From: Clostridium culturomicium
Lineage (GTDB): Bacteria; Bacillota; Clostridia; Clostridiales; Clostridiaceae
Length of the DNA: 64,000 bases
Assembly: GCF_000821305.1 (NCBI RefSeq)
Contig: NZ_CCXK01000014.1
Location: 545,445-609,444, forward strand
Direction: 5' to 3'
The notes under the pieces were generated by a model. That model made no database searches. It saw only the letters and a program-made list of their open reading frames with translations, and had not been told where the DNA came from. Shown piece after piece: positions 8,374 to 16,899 of the stretch (position 1 is its first letter; the number at the start of each line of letters is the position of its first letter). The position numbers were made by a program, and so were the translations under genes.

Positions 8374-9243
8374 CTATATAAGCCCTAACTGTCGGCTTAA
8401 TGCCACAGTAGTTTTTGCTCTATTTATAATTGGTGCATCCACCATTTTACCATCTAAAGAGAATACTCCCTTTCCTTCTGCCTCTGCCTGCTCCATGGCA
8501 TCAAGAACTCTTTGTGCATGAATAATCTCTGATTCTGTTGGAGCATAAATGCTATGAATAGTATCTATCTGTCTTGGATTAATTGAAGCTTTTCCTGTCA
8601 TTCCAAGAGATTTTGCAAGAATTATATCCTTTTTTAGACCTTCAAAATCATTAGTGTCTGTAAAAGGTGTATCTATCGAGTCAACTCTCATAGCTCTGCA
8701 GGCTACTGCAACTCTATTTCTCGCAAATAAAATTTCATTACCTTCCTTGGTTCTCTTTATACCTAAGTCAGAGGTTAAATCCTCTGCTCCAAGAAGCACT
8801 GCTGTAACTCTATCCGATGCTTTAATTATATTATAAACATTTTCAACACCATAAGCTGTCTCTACTATAGGTATTAACTTAATTGATTTATTTTCAAAGC
8901 CTTCTTCAGCTTCTATTAAATCAAGTCTTCTGCTTACCTCTTGCAATTCTTCCTCTGTTGCCTTTGGAATCATTAATGCATCAGGCTTAACTCGTGAAAT
9001 CACATCAATATCTTCTGTAGCAAATTCTGTAGTTAGTGGATTAATCCTTACAACAACCTCCACTTCACTGTAGTCTACAGTTTTAATTGCCTCTCTTACC
9101 AATATTCTTGCACTATCCTTCTCCGTTAAACTTACTGCGTCCTCTAAATCTAATATTATAGAATCTGAACCCAAAATTGCTGCATCTTGTACCATTGCAG
9201 GATTATTACCTGGCATAAATAACATTGTTCTTCTTAGCTTCAT
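8374..9243 (-). CDS. citE: Citrate/citramalate lyase beta subunit
   Basis: HpcH/HpaI aldolase superfamily, CitE type, 289 residues. It cleaves citramalyl-ACP into pyruvate and acetyl-ACP, a Mg-dependent retro-aldol step. The N-terminal strand RRTMLFMPGNNP, the metal-binding LDLEDAV segment near residue 30, and the later GAEDLTSDLG motif (about 152-161) are all present. SD AGGAGGTGG precedes the ATG. It sits between citD and citF with gaps of 11 bp on both sides, consistent with a stoichiometric alpha-beta-gamma complex in the cytoplasm. Confidence 0.94.
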   Translation of the reverse strand: MKLRRTMLFMPGNNPAMVQDAAILGSDSIILDLEDAVSLTEKDSARILVREAIKTVDYSEVEVVVRINPLTTEFATEDIDVISRVKPDALMIPKATEEELQEVSRRLDLIEAEEGFENKSIKLIPIVETAYGVENVYNIIKASDRVTAVLLGAEDLTSDLGIKRTKEGNEILFARNRVAVACRAMRVDSIDTPFTDTNDFEGLKKDIILAKSLGMTGKASINPRQIDTIHSIYAPTESEIIHAQRVLDAMEQAEAEGKGVFSLDGKMVDAPIINRAKTTVALSRQLGLI

Positions 9244-9254
9244 AGCTCCACCTC

Positions 9255-9518
9255 CTATTGTGCTCTCTTAACAGCAGTCTCAACCCTTGCTCGTATTGTA
9301 TAATCTAAGGCACCTTTATCTTGAGCTCTAACAATAGTATCTTCCACTCCAAGCTCTACTAAAGTATCTATTATAGTCTTTTTAATCTGCTCTCCAAACT
9401 GCTTAATAACTAAACTCTCAAGTTCAACCTCTATACCACCATTCTCATTAGGCATAAGAATTATGTATATATCGCTGGACTCGAGAGTTCCTGATTTAGA
9501 TATTTTATTTATTTTCAA
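9255..9518 (-). CDS. citD: Citrate/citramalate lyase gamma subunit (acyl carrier protein)
   Basis: Acyl carrier protein that bears the phosphoribosyl-dephospho-CoA group. I set the start at the TTG at 9518. An SD (AAAGGAG) ends about 9 nt before it, and the resulting protein places the attachment motif GTLESSD at residues 10-16, with the modified serine at 14, as in Klebsiella CitD. A longer frame opens at 9557 but would put the SD inside the gene; GTG at 9521 is a one-codon alternative. The C-terminal DKGAL and IRARVETA segments are typical. No prosthetic-group synthesis genes (citC, citG, citX) lie in the window. Confidence 0.92.
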   Translation of the reverse strand: MKINKISKSGTLESSDIYIILMPNENGGIEVELESLVIKQFGEQIKKTIIDTLVELGVEDTIVRAQDKGALDYTIRARVETAVKRAQ

Positions 9519-9573
9519 CACAATCAACTCCTTTGGAATTTTAGTGATTATATTCACTCTTTATAACTTAGAA

Positions 9574-9620
9574 TATAGGAAACACCTTCTATATCAAGAA
9601 GGAGCTTCCTTAATCCTATA
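9574..9620 (-). other. Intercistronic two-stem hairpin between fumB and citD
   Basis: An outer 7-bp stem (TATAGGA 9574-9580 with TCCTATA 9614-9620) encloses an inner CCTTC/GAAGG stem (9585-9589 with 9598-9602). There is no strong T-run, so it may adjust mRNA processing or relative expression rather than terminate. It marks the border between the mesaconase and lyase gene sets. Confidence 0.45.
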
Positions 9621-9627
9621 CTATACA

Positions 9628-10185
9628 TTATCTAATTGATTCTAAATATGCTCTTTGTCCTTGTTCGTAAAGATTGTTACCTTCACAATCAATTACAACT
9701 ACTACTGGCATATCCTCAATCTCAAGTCTTCTTATAGCTTCTGCGCCTAAATCTTCATAGGTAACAACTTCAGCTTTTTTTACACATTTTCCAATTAAAG
9801 CAGCAGCTCCACCTATGGCTCCAAAATAAACTGCTTTATTTTTCTTCATAGATTCCACTACTTTTTCATTTCTTAGGCCTTTTCCTATCATTCCTCTTAA
9901 ACCTTGCTCTAAGAGTGCAGGTGTGTAGTCATCCATTCTATAGCTTGTTGTTGGTCCTGCTGAACCGATAGGCTGCCCTTCCTTAGCAGGAGTTGGTCCA
10001 ACATAATAAATTACGCTGTCCTTAACATCTATAGGAAGCTGTTCACCTTTATCTAAAAGTTCTACTAACCTCTTATGGGCAGCATCTCTCCCTGTATATA
10101 TAACGCCACTCAGAAGTACAGTATCACCAGCTTTTAAGTCCCTTACCTTTTCCTCTGTAAGAGGTGTTGTGATTCTCTTTTCCAT
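9628..10185 (-). CDS. Class I fumarase-type hydratase beta subunit (mesaconase)
   Basis: Fumarate hydratase C-terminal domain family, 185 residues, matching the C-terminal half of class I fumarases. With the alpha subunit upstream it forms an Fe-S hydratase. Between methylaspartate ammonia-lyase and citramalate lyase it most plausibly hydrates mesaconate to (S)-citramalate. The motifs GVIYTGRDAAHKR and GPTTSYRMD match the family. SD AGGAGGA precedes the ATG, and the gap to the alpha gene is 14 bp. Fumarase or tartrate dehydratase activity cannot be excluded from sequence alone. Confidence 0.92.
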   Translation of the reverse strand: MEKRITTPLTEEKVRDLKAGDTVLLSGVIYTGRDAAHKRLVELLDKGEQLPIDVKDSVIYYVGPTPAKEGQPIGSAGPTTSYRMDDYTPALLEQGLRGMIGKGLRNEKVVESMKKNKAVYFGAIGGAAALIGKCVKKAEVVTYEDLGAEAIRRLEIEDMPVVVVIDCEGNNLYEQGQRAYLESIR

Positions 10186-10199
10186 AATACTCCTCCTAT

Positions 10200-11042
10200 T
10201 TACAGTTCTATCTCTGCATGTCTTGTAGCATGACAGTTAATATTAACTGCTACCGGCAAACCAGCAATATGGGTTGGATAGGTTTCTATATTAACTGCTA
10301 AAGCTGTAGTTTTGCCTCCAAAGCCCTGTGGCCCTATCCCCAGCTCATTTATAGCTTCAAGCATTTCTTTCTCAAGTTCCGCATAGAAAGGATCTTCATT
10401 TCTCACATCTACACTTCTAATTAAGGCCTTCTTAGCAATATTAGCAGCCTTATCAAAGGTACCACCAATTCCAACACCTACAACTATAGGAGGGCAAGGA
10501 TTTGGCCCTGCCTCCTTAACAACTTTTATAATAAAGTCTTTTACACCTTGAAGCCCATCTGAAGGTTTTAACATCTTAATCTGACTCATATTCTCAGACC
10601 CAAACCCCTTTGGTGCTACTGTGATTTTCATTTTATCTCCTGGAACTATATCATAGTAAATTATCGCTGGAGTATTATCCTTTGTATTTACTCTGTTTAA
10701 TGGATCCTTAACTACAGATTTTCTAAGATATCCATCTCCATATCCTTGTCTAACGCCTTCATTTATAGCTTCTTCAAGACTTCCATCAGTAACCTGAACT
10801 TCTTGTCCTAGTTCAACAAATACACATGCCATTCCTGTATCTTGACACATTGGTCTGTCTTCGTTGCATGCAATATCAGCATTTACTAAAATATTATTTA
10901 GTATTCCCTTTGCGATGTCCCAAGGCTCTTCATCATGATACTTCTGAAGTCTATTTTTTATATCCTTGCCTAAATAATAGTTTGCGTCAATACAAAGCTT
11001 TCTTACAGCTTCAGTAACCTTACCAGCTTCAATATTTCTCAT
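10200..11042 (-). CDS. Class I fumarase-type hydratase alpha subunit (mesaconase)
   Basis: Fumarate hydratase N-terminal domain family, 280 residues, carrying the cysteines expected to hold a [4Fe-4S] cluster (for example PMCQDTG near residue 70 and GPNPCPPIVVGVGIGG). I moved the start to the ATG at 11042 because an SD (GGGAGGA) sits 6 nt ahead; the upstream ATG at 11057 overlaps that SD. It pairs with the beta subunit 14 bp downstream. Its place after mal implies addition of water to mesaconate. The cluster is oxygen-sensitive, consistent with an anaerobe. Confidence 0.93.
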   Translation of the reverse strand: MRNIEAGKVTEAVRKLCIDANYYLGKDIKNRLQKYHDEEPWDIAKGILNNILVNADIACNEDRPMCQDTGMACVFVELGQEVQVTDGSLEEAINEGVRQGYGDGYLRKSVVKDPLNRVNTKDNTPAIIYYDIVPGDKMKITVAPKGFGSENMSQIKMLKPSDGLQGVKDFIIKVVKEAGPNPCPPIVVGVGIGGTFDKAANIAKKALIRSVDVRNEDPFYAELEKEMLEAINELGIGPQGFGGKTTALAVNIETYPTHIAGLPVAVNINCHATRHAEIEL

Positions 11043-11076
11043 CTTAGTTCCTCCCATGGTCTTACTATTAAATAAA

Positions 11077-12327
11077 TTATGCTAATTTATTTCTTCTATT
11101 TACTAAAGCAATAACTCTATTCATTTCGTTATTTACTATCATATATCCTTCATCTACACCCATTCCTGGTTTAGCAAGACATTGATCAGCACCACAAGCC
11201 ATGGCAATGTTTGTACAAATCTCTGCAGAACGGTTTGTTTCATTACAAGTTCCTCCGCAGTAAGCCCCCATGCCCTTTTGTTTACAGTATAAGATAGCTT
11301 CTATTGTATTATTTACTCCACCTAAGTCTGGAGTCTTTATTTGAAGCATATGACCTGAATTATTATCTGCGAAGAATACTACATCCTCATAAGTATTGCA
11401 CCATTCGTCTGCAACTAACTCTACATTTATGCCTCTTGTATCTAACTCTGTAGTTAAATCTCTTAAAGCTTCCATTTGTCTTTCTCTATGTTCAACATCC
11501 ATAGGCCCTTCAATTCTTAATTTGAATGGCTTAGCAGCTTCTTCTAAAGTTGCTATGTAATCAGCCATAGCTTTTGTATCATAGTTGAAGGCAACTCCTA
11601 TAGTTCCATAAACGTCCATGTGGAATATTGGACTATAATCTTCACTTGTTCTTAATTTAAGAACTCTATCACTTAACCACTTAACGTAGTCTCTAAGTTT
11701 CTCGCCCTTTAATCCAAGCTTCTCTTCAACATTATTGATAAGTGCGTGAGGCATTACGTCTGCACCTTTTATTATCATCTTATCTGAATTGTTATATCTA
11801 TCATCTCCAGATTGAGTAAAGATAGGAATTCTTTTTATTTCAACTCCAGTATTATACTCATCTCTAACAACTTCAGCCATAGTTACCTTTTTAGCTTTAG
11901 CCACACCATCAAGAATAGCTTGAGTTATTCCATATCTGATAGCTGTATGAAGTCTTTTCCCATCAACTGTCATTGTATCAAACTCTTCTGCTAATTCCTT
12001 AAAGCTGTTTAATTCTCTTCCAATAAGCTTTGGAGCTATATCCTTTTCTATAACAGGAATAAAATCCTTTGCTAAGAATAATGGATCTCTTCCGCCTGCT
12101 CCTGAGTATTGAACTGCTGCACAGTCTCCCACTGCAACTTGACCATCTTCTAATATAAGCATTACTGAAATAGACTCACCCGCTTGTCTTACAGCTGCAA
12201 ATCCTTCTGTTACTGGATCTCCAACATAAGTAAAGCCATCATGTCCAGATCCTGCTTTTATAGCTCTTTGGTCATCAAAGTAAAATCCTGTTCTTCCTGC
12301 AGAACATACTACATCAACAATTTTCAT
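11077..12327 (-). CDS. mal: Methylaspartate ammonia-lyase
   Basis: Eliminates ammonia from (2S,3S)-3-methylaspartate to give mesaconate. This is an enolase-superfamily enzyme of 416 residues, about the usual length. Residues known from the C. tetanomorphum enzyme fall at identical positions: general base K331 (LQIKTPDLGG), H194 (MPHALINN), and metal ligands D238, E273 and D307. SD AGGGGGGC precedes the ATG. The gene lies between the glutamate mutase subunit glmE and the mesaconase genes, matching the order of the reactions. Confidence 0.98.
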   Translation of the reverse strand: MKIVDVVCSAGRTGFYFDDQRAIKAGSGHDGFTYVGDPVTEGFAAVRQAGESISVMLILEDGQVAVGDCAAVQYSGAGGRDPLFLAKDFIPVIEKDIAPKLIGRELNSFKELAEEFDTMTVDGKRLHTAIRYGITQAILDGVAKAKKVTMAEVVRDEYNTGVEIKRIPIFTQSGDDRYNNSDKMIIKGADVMPHALINNVEEKLGLKGEKLRDYVKWLSDRVLKLRTSEDYSPIFHMDVYGTIGVAFNYDTKAMADYIATLEEAAKPFKLRIEGPMDVEHRERQMEALRDLTTELDTRGINVELVADEWCNTYEDVVFFADNNSGHMLQIKTPDLGGVNNTIEAILYCKQKGMGAYCGGTCNETNRSAEICTNIAMACGADQCLAKPGMGVDEGYMIVNNEMNRVIALVNRRNKLA

Positions 12328-12398
12328 TTTTAATTGCCCCCCTATTTTTCTATTAATTAAAACTGCTTAATAATTCTGTTTTTGATAATTAATCTTAT

Positions 12399-13850
12399 CT
12401 ATTCTGGTCTTCCAATTAAGTGACCTTTTCCAACGGCAAAGATATCGTCAACTGTCATTTGGAATCCAACTGCACGTTTCTCATATCTTCCTCTTTCATC
12501 AAGCTTTCTCATATTAAATGCTTTAAGCTCTGCATAGAATGGTACATTACCAAACTTAAGATATCTAACAGCTCCATTATTATCTCTAGCAGGCATCATC
12601 TTTCCTGCATTATATTTACTTGGTGCAAACGGAATATCTAATATTCCCATTTCAAAAGCTTTAACTACACCTTTAGCTAAATCCCCTTGACCAGCTTCAA
12701 ACACCTTATCTACAATACATCTTGTTTCAGCTTTAATCACACCAATCTCAATTCTAAGCTCATCTGATAACTTCATATGTTGACCTGCAAGAAGAGTTAA
12801 TGTCATCTTCGTAGCTTTAATACCTTGAGCATTAGCTTCCTTTGTAGGAATTCCTATTGCTTCATGAGGTGTTTTAACTATAACCTTTGTTGCTCCAGCA
12901 AGACATGCAACTGCAGAACCTGTAGATATTATTCCAAAGGCCTTAGCTTCATCTGCTGGGAATCCACCCATCCATTGATGGAATACAGTTGTTAGGAATA
13001 CATCATCATACCCATAAGCCCTTAAATAATCACTGCATTGCTCCTCAAGAGCTCTTATAGCTGCCACATCTTGAACTAAGTTACCACATTGACCATATCC
13101 AACAGTAAGATTCTTAACTCCTTGCTCAGCTGCTAAAAGGGCTTCTATTATTGCAACCGCATTTGACATACTTGGTGGAACTAAAGTTCCAGTTAAAGGA
13201 CCAAATGGCTCTCTATTTATTGAAATACCTTGTTCTTCATAAAAACCAACAAGTCTATCACAATACTGCCAATCTAATAATGTTTTTTCAAGGGTAACAC
13301 TTTTCGCATAAGGAATGTTATAAGAAATACCTCCACCTTCATTTGAAGTCCAGCCTGATGCGTGAGTTATTTCAGCAAGTAATCTACCATCTGGAGTACC
13401 GTGTCTAGATTGTAATGGCAGATTTACATTTTCGAAAACTTGTCTACATCCCTTAACTCCATGGTTTACTCCAGGAAATCCATTAAGAAGAGATCTTCTT
13501 GCTTTGATACTTTCCTGTATACCAACTTCACATTCATCGTATCTATTTTGTCTTGTATAACTATCTATAGTTGTTGGTAGAAGGTCTGCTCCACCCTCTC
13601 TATCTAGATAGTTAAGTAATTCAATATGACTATCAATTAAAGCAACTCCAGCTCTAGGCTGAGCTAAAGTAATTCCTGCTTCCTTTGCAGCTACAAGCTT
13701 CTTAGCAAAGTTTTTGTGGTCTGGAATCCTTTTGTTATATTCTATAGCTTCCTGTAAATCTACTTCACTTCCTGTTTGCCATTGAGCTAATACTTCTTTT
13801 CTCACCTTAAAAAAGTCTTCTTCGGTCCACTTCTTATTTTGTAATTCCAC
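12399..13850 (-). CDS. glmE: Glutamate mutase epsilon subunit
   Basis: Catalytic TIM-barrel subunit of adenosylcobalamin-dependent glutamate mutase, which rearranges L-glutamate to (2S,3S)-3-methylaspartate. The length of 483 residues equals the C. cochlearium family size. Segments such as RQNRYDECEVGIQES, GVNHGVKGCR and HASGWTSNEGGG line the substrate site. Translation starts at a GTG with SD GGGGGGT. It works with GlmS (cobalamin-binding) and the reactivating chaperone GlmL, both encoded immediately upstream. Confidence 0.97.
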   Translation of the reverse strand: MELQNKKWTEEDFFKVRKEVLAQWQTGSEVDLQEAIEYNKRIPDHKNFAKKLVAAKEAGITLAQPRAGVALIDSHIELLNYLDREGGADLLPTTIDSYTRQNRYDECEVGIQESIKARRSLLNGFPGVNHGVKGCRQVFENVNLPLQSRHGTPDGRLLAEITHASGWTSNEGGGISYNIPYAKSVTLEKTLLDWQYCDRLVGFYEEQGISINREPFGPLTGTLVPPSMSNAVAIIEALLAAEQGVKNLTVGYGQCGNLVQDVAAIRALEEQCSDYLRAYGYDDVFLTTVFHQWMGGFPADEAKAFGIISTGSAVACLAGATKVIVKTPHEAIGIPTKEANAQGIKATKMTLTLLAGQHMKLSDELRIEIGVIKAETRCIVDKVFEAGQGDLAKGVVKAFEMGILDIPFAPSKYNAGKMMPARDNNGAVRYLKFGNVPFYAELKAFNMRKLDERGRYEKRAVGFQMTVDDIFAVGKGHLIGRPE

Positions 13851-13870
13851 TTTAATTTACCCCCCAGTAA

Positions 13871-15265
13871 TTACACTTCAACTAAATATTTCTTCAATAT
13901 CCTTACGGCTTTGTCTGGATAATCTTGAGCTAAAAGCCCCATGGATGATAATATATATGTTTTATCTATCAGCATCTTCGGATTCTTTGGCCTTAAAGAT
14001 ACTGCATTTTCTTTATCAAAAGTTCCCGCTTCCATGATTGCACCTGGATTGCTGCTATGAACTAATACCCCCCCAGTTCCAATCATATATTTAACTTCCA
14101 TTAAATCTTTTCCAAGTTGATTGTACACAGCTCCCATTGGTGTATATATACACTCCACAGTTCCGCAGTGTCTTTCCATTGATAATTCTGTGGCAACCTT
14201 TCCCATAGCTTCATCAAATAAAATGTCTTCTTCCGTTTCCGGAACCATTCTTATATTTTGATTTCTATATTTACAGCTGCTTTCTATATCAATCTTTCTC
14301 TCTGTATCTCCTAAATATTTTCTCATTTTTCTACTTCCAGCAGCTTCCCAAAGAGACATTGCTGAATATCTCATACCTAGGTCTCCTTCTACAGTTCTTT
14401 TAGCATAAGGCTCTTCTAACCCCTTCATATTTACTCCACCTTTGGTAGGTTCCCCATAACCAATAGAGTGAATATCAGTGGTAGCACCACCAATATCAAC
14501 AATGATTAAATCTCCAATGCCATCCTCTTCATCACTACCTTGTCCTAACACCTGTGCTGCCTTAAGAACTGCTGCAGGTGTAGGCATCAAAATTCCATTA
14601 ATAAAGTTTTCTGCATTAGATAAGCCCTTAGCATCTGTAATTCTATCCATAAACACTTTTCTAATTTCTTCTCTTGCTGGCTCGACATTTAAACTATTAA
14701 GCTGTGGCATTACATTTTCAGTAATACTGAAATAAAAGCCTGCTTCCTTAAAAATTTCTCTTATCTCATCATTTGCAATTTTATTACCCGCAACAACTAT
14801 AGGTAGGTTTATGTTGCCTTCTACAAGCATTTTTGCATTATGAATAATACACTGCTTGTTCCCACCATTAGTCCCTCCAGCTAAAAGAATTATATCTAAA
14901 TCTAATCCCCTTATTTCTTCAATCTCATCCTTAGTTAGTTCATAACTATATACCTTAATGACCCTTGCACCAGCCCCTAAAGCAGCTCTTTTGGCCGCCT
15001 CTGCAGTAAGATCTGGAACCAACCCAACAGCAACCATTTTTAGACCACCAGCTGCTGATGAACAAGCAAGCTTTTTAACGAAGTTTACTTCCTTACCTTC
15101 CAACTGTCTCATTAGCTCTTCATAAGCCTTATTAAAACCTATCATTATATCACTGTCTATAGTTGTTATATCCTTTGCTGTAGCCAAAATTTCCTCATTA
15201 TCAACATCTACAGCTGTCAACTTAGTGTAAGTGCTACCAAAGTCTAAAAGTAAATACGCATTCAT
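13871..15265 (-). CDS. glmL: GlmL/MutL glutamate mutase chaperone ATPase
   Basis: MutL-family protein of the actin/Hsp70-like ATPase fold, thought to reactivate glutamate mutase by exchanging damaged cobalamin. The phosphate-binding loop LDFGSTYTK is at the N-terminus and a second nucleotide motif, DIGGATTDIHS, lies near residue 260. I set the start at the ATG at 15265, 6 nt after an AAGGTG SD; a GTG at 15274 overlaps that SD. The resulting 464 residues match the family. The position between glmS and glmE is the classical order. Confidence 0.95.
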   Translation of the reverse strand: MNAYLLLDFGSTYTKLTAVDVDNEEILATAKDITTIDSDIMIGFNKAYEELMRQLEGKEVNFVKKLACSSAAGGLKMVAVGLVPDLTAEAAKRAALGAGARVIKVYSYELTKDEIEEIRGLDLDIILLAGGTNGGNKQCIIHNAKMLVEGNINLPIVVAGNKIANDEIREIFKEAGFYFSITENVMPQLNSLNVEPAREEIRKVFMDRITDAKGLSNAENFINGILMPTPAAVLKAAQVLGQGSDEEDGIGDLIIVDIGGATTDIHSIGYGEPTKGGVNMKGLEEPYAKRTVEGDLGMRYSAMSLWEAAGSRKMRKYLGDTERKIDIESSCKYRNQNIRMVPETEEDILFDEAMGKVATELSMERHCGTVECIYTPMGAVYNQLGKDLMEVKYMIGTGGVLVHSSNPGAIMEAGTFDKENAVSLRPKNPKMLIDKTYILSSMGLLAQDYPDKAVRILKKYLVEV

Positions 15266-15324
15266 GGAAAACACCTTACCTTTTCATAATATTAATTATA
15301 TTCTGTAATTTCGCTCCAAAAAAA

Positions 15325-15741
15325 TTATTCAGTTATTTTTAAATCTTCTTTTAAATCATGGATAGTTGTATCAACACTTGTTCCTGGTGGATATACTCTA
15401 TCAAAGCCCATCGCTTTAAATCTATCATAAACTTCATTCCAATCCTGTTTACCAACTACTATATTTCCACCAACATAAATTAGAATACCCTTAAGTCCTG
15501 CCTCATCACATTTTTCTCTTAGGCCTCTGCAGTCAATTTCGCCATGGCCGTATAGAGATGAAACTATGATTGCATCTGCATTAGTTTCCACCGCAGCGTT
15601 AATAAAATCTTCCTGTGGTGATAGAACTCCAATGTTAATAACTTCAAATCCTGCCTCAGTTAGTGCATAATCTAAAATTTTGTTACCTACTGCGTGACAA
15701 TCTGCTCCAATAACACCGAGAACTAATTTCTTTTTTTCCAT
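15325..15741 (-). CDS. glmS: Glutamate mutase sigma subunit (cobalamin-binding)
   Basis: B12-binding subunit of glutamate mutase. I set the start at the ATG at 15741 (SD GGGAGGA, 7-8 nt away), giving 138 residues, and this puts the cobalt-ligating motif DxHxxG at D14-H16-G19 (GADCHAVGNK), the same numbering as C. cochlearium GlmS. An in-frame upstream ATG at 15786 would overlap the regulator gene. The SLYGHGE segment near residue 60 and a PPGTS segment near 120 are typical of the Rossmann-like cobalamin fold. It is the first enzyme gene of the unit. Confidence 0.97.
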   Translation of the reverse strand: MEKKKLVLGVIGADCHAVGNKILDYALTEAGFEVINIGVLSPQEDFINAAVETNADAIIVSSLYGHGEIDCRGLREKCDEAGLKGILIYVGGNIVVGKQDWNEVYDRFKAMGFDRVYPPGTSVDTTIHDLKEDLKITE

Positions 15742-15757
15742 TTTTGAATCCTCCCAA

Positions 15758-16729
15758 TTAATCATTCTGGCACTTTGTTTCAACAATTTTTGATTTAAGC
15801 ATTTTAATTGATTCTGAATCTATAATATAAGAAAACTCTATGAGCTCCTTATTAGCAATATTAAGCTTGCGAACCTCATTGAATCTGGCTGGTGTTACTA
15901 TTAATACATCAGCATAATCAATTGCTTCCTTTAACTTCATCTCATCTTTTCCATTAAAGTATTTTACTTTTAAGTCTCCAATTCCAGCCTTATCAAGAGC
16001 AGACTCTATTCTAAATATAAACTCCTCCGATAAGCATATGAATGAAAACTTTGTGTTTACTGGATGTCTTGCAATTCTGACTATTGATTCTAAGTTGGGA
16101 CCAGTAGCTACACCTAAAACCTCTTTCTCCATTCCATATAGTAATTGATTAACTTCATTGGCATGGTTAAATGGTGATATTACTATCTGACACTTGTTTA
16201 ATCTATTTTTTGTTTCTTCATCCATATCATTAAGCTGTTTTAGTGTGAATGGAATCGTATTCATCCCTGTTATCTCTCTGATTTCTTCACTAAAAATCAC
16301 AGCTTGTTCATTATTACACTCAACAAAAGCAGAAGTGATTCTATTAATGGCTTCACTTTTTTCCCTTACTCTGCTAATTACTAAGTCTAGAAAATCCTCT
16401 GACTCGATGCCGCACTCTATCGCTTCCTCTAAAGCTATGTCTATTAGCTTGTATACCTTATGAGCTCCTTCATCAGTCTTCCATGACAATACTTCCTCTG
16501 CCACAAAAGTCCCTCGGCCCCTAATAGACTTTAATACACCTTTAGCTTCTAACTCATTATAAGCTGAGCTTATAGTGTTTCTACTAATGCCTAATTCTTT
16601 TGCTAATTCTCTTTCTGTTGGCATCTTTGTTCCAACTCTTAGTGAGCCATCTTTTATAAGATATATAATCTGTTTTTTCACTTGAATATAAAGAGGTATT
16701 CTATTATTTCTATTAATTTTAATGTTCAA
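15758..16729 (-). CDS. GntR-type transcription regulator, likely controller of the glutamate fermentation operon
   Basis: The N-terminal winged helix (residues 1-75) is clearly GntR: YxxI-type start, TERELAKELGISRNTISSAYNELEAKGVL, then the wing IRGRGTFV. The remaining 250 residues form a ligand-binding or dimer domain that is not FCD, UTRA or the aminotransferase domain of MocR proteins; I do not recognise it. The start is a TTG with a strong GGGGG SD. The gene is first in the unit, 16 bp before glmS, so it is probably autoregulated. A perfect inverted repeat lies just upstream. The ligand may be glutamate or a pathway acid, but that is inference. Confidence 0.88.
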   Translation of the reverse strand: MNIKINRNNRIPLYIQVKKQIIYLIKDGSLRVGTKMPTERELAKELGISRNTISSAYNELEAKGVLKSIRGRGTFVAEEVLSWKTDEGAHKVYKLIDIALEEAIECGIESEDFLDLVISRVREKSEAINRITSAFVECNNEQAVIFSEEIREITGMNTIPFTLKQLNDMDEETKNRLNKCQIVISPFNHANEVNQLLYGMEKEVLGVATGPNLESIVRIARHPVNTKFSFICLSEEFIFRIESALDKAGIGDLKVKYFNGKDEMKLKEAIDYADVLIVTPARFNEVRKLNIANKELIEFSYIIDSESIKMLKSKIVETKCQND

Positions 16730-16746
16730 TGCTGCACCCCCTCAAA

Positions 16747-16770
16747 ATTGGATTAATGGATTAATCCAAT
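16747..16770. promoter_or_regulatory. Operator-like perfect inverted repeat
   Basis: Two 11-bp arms (ATTGGATTAAT at 16747-16757 and its exact complement at 16760-16770) are separated by GG. The element lies between the predicted transcription start and the SD of the GntR-type gene, a classic roadblock position. The size and symmetry suit a dimeric winged-helix repressor. Confidence 0.75.
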
Positions 16771-16778
16771 CCTTCCTT

Positions 16779-16807
16779 ATAGTAACATAGGGTATAGTAA
16801 TTTGCAA
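16779..16807 (-). promoter_or_regulatory. Sigma-A promoter of the glutamate operon
   Basis: Minus-strand -35 TTGCAA (16802-16807) and -10 TACTAT (16779-16784) are separated by exactly 17 nt. Transcription should start near 16772, right at the edge of the inverted repeat, and read into the regulator and all nine enzyme genes. Confidence 0.75.
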
Positions 16808-16833
16808 CAAAGAATATATCCAAAATTTATAAA

Positions 16834-16863
16834 AAACCTACTTTGTTTTACAAAAGTAGGTTT
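16834..16863 (-). terminator. Terminator after the CwlD-like amidase gene
   Basis: An 11-bp stem (AAACCTACTTT 16834-16844 with 16853-16863), an 8-nt loop and a T6 run on the minus strand. It lies 37 bp past the amidase stop and just upstream of the glutamate operon promoter, insulating the two. Confidence 0.88.
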
Positions 16864-16899
16864 CTTTGTCCATTTACCTCTATTTTCCTCTATTTCTCT

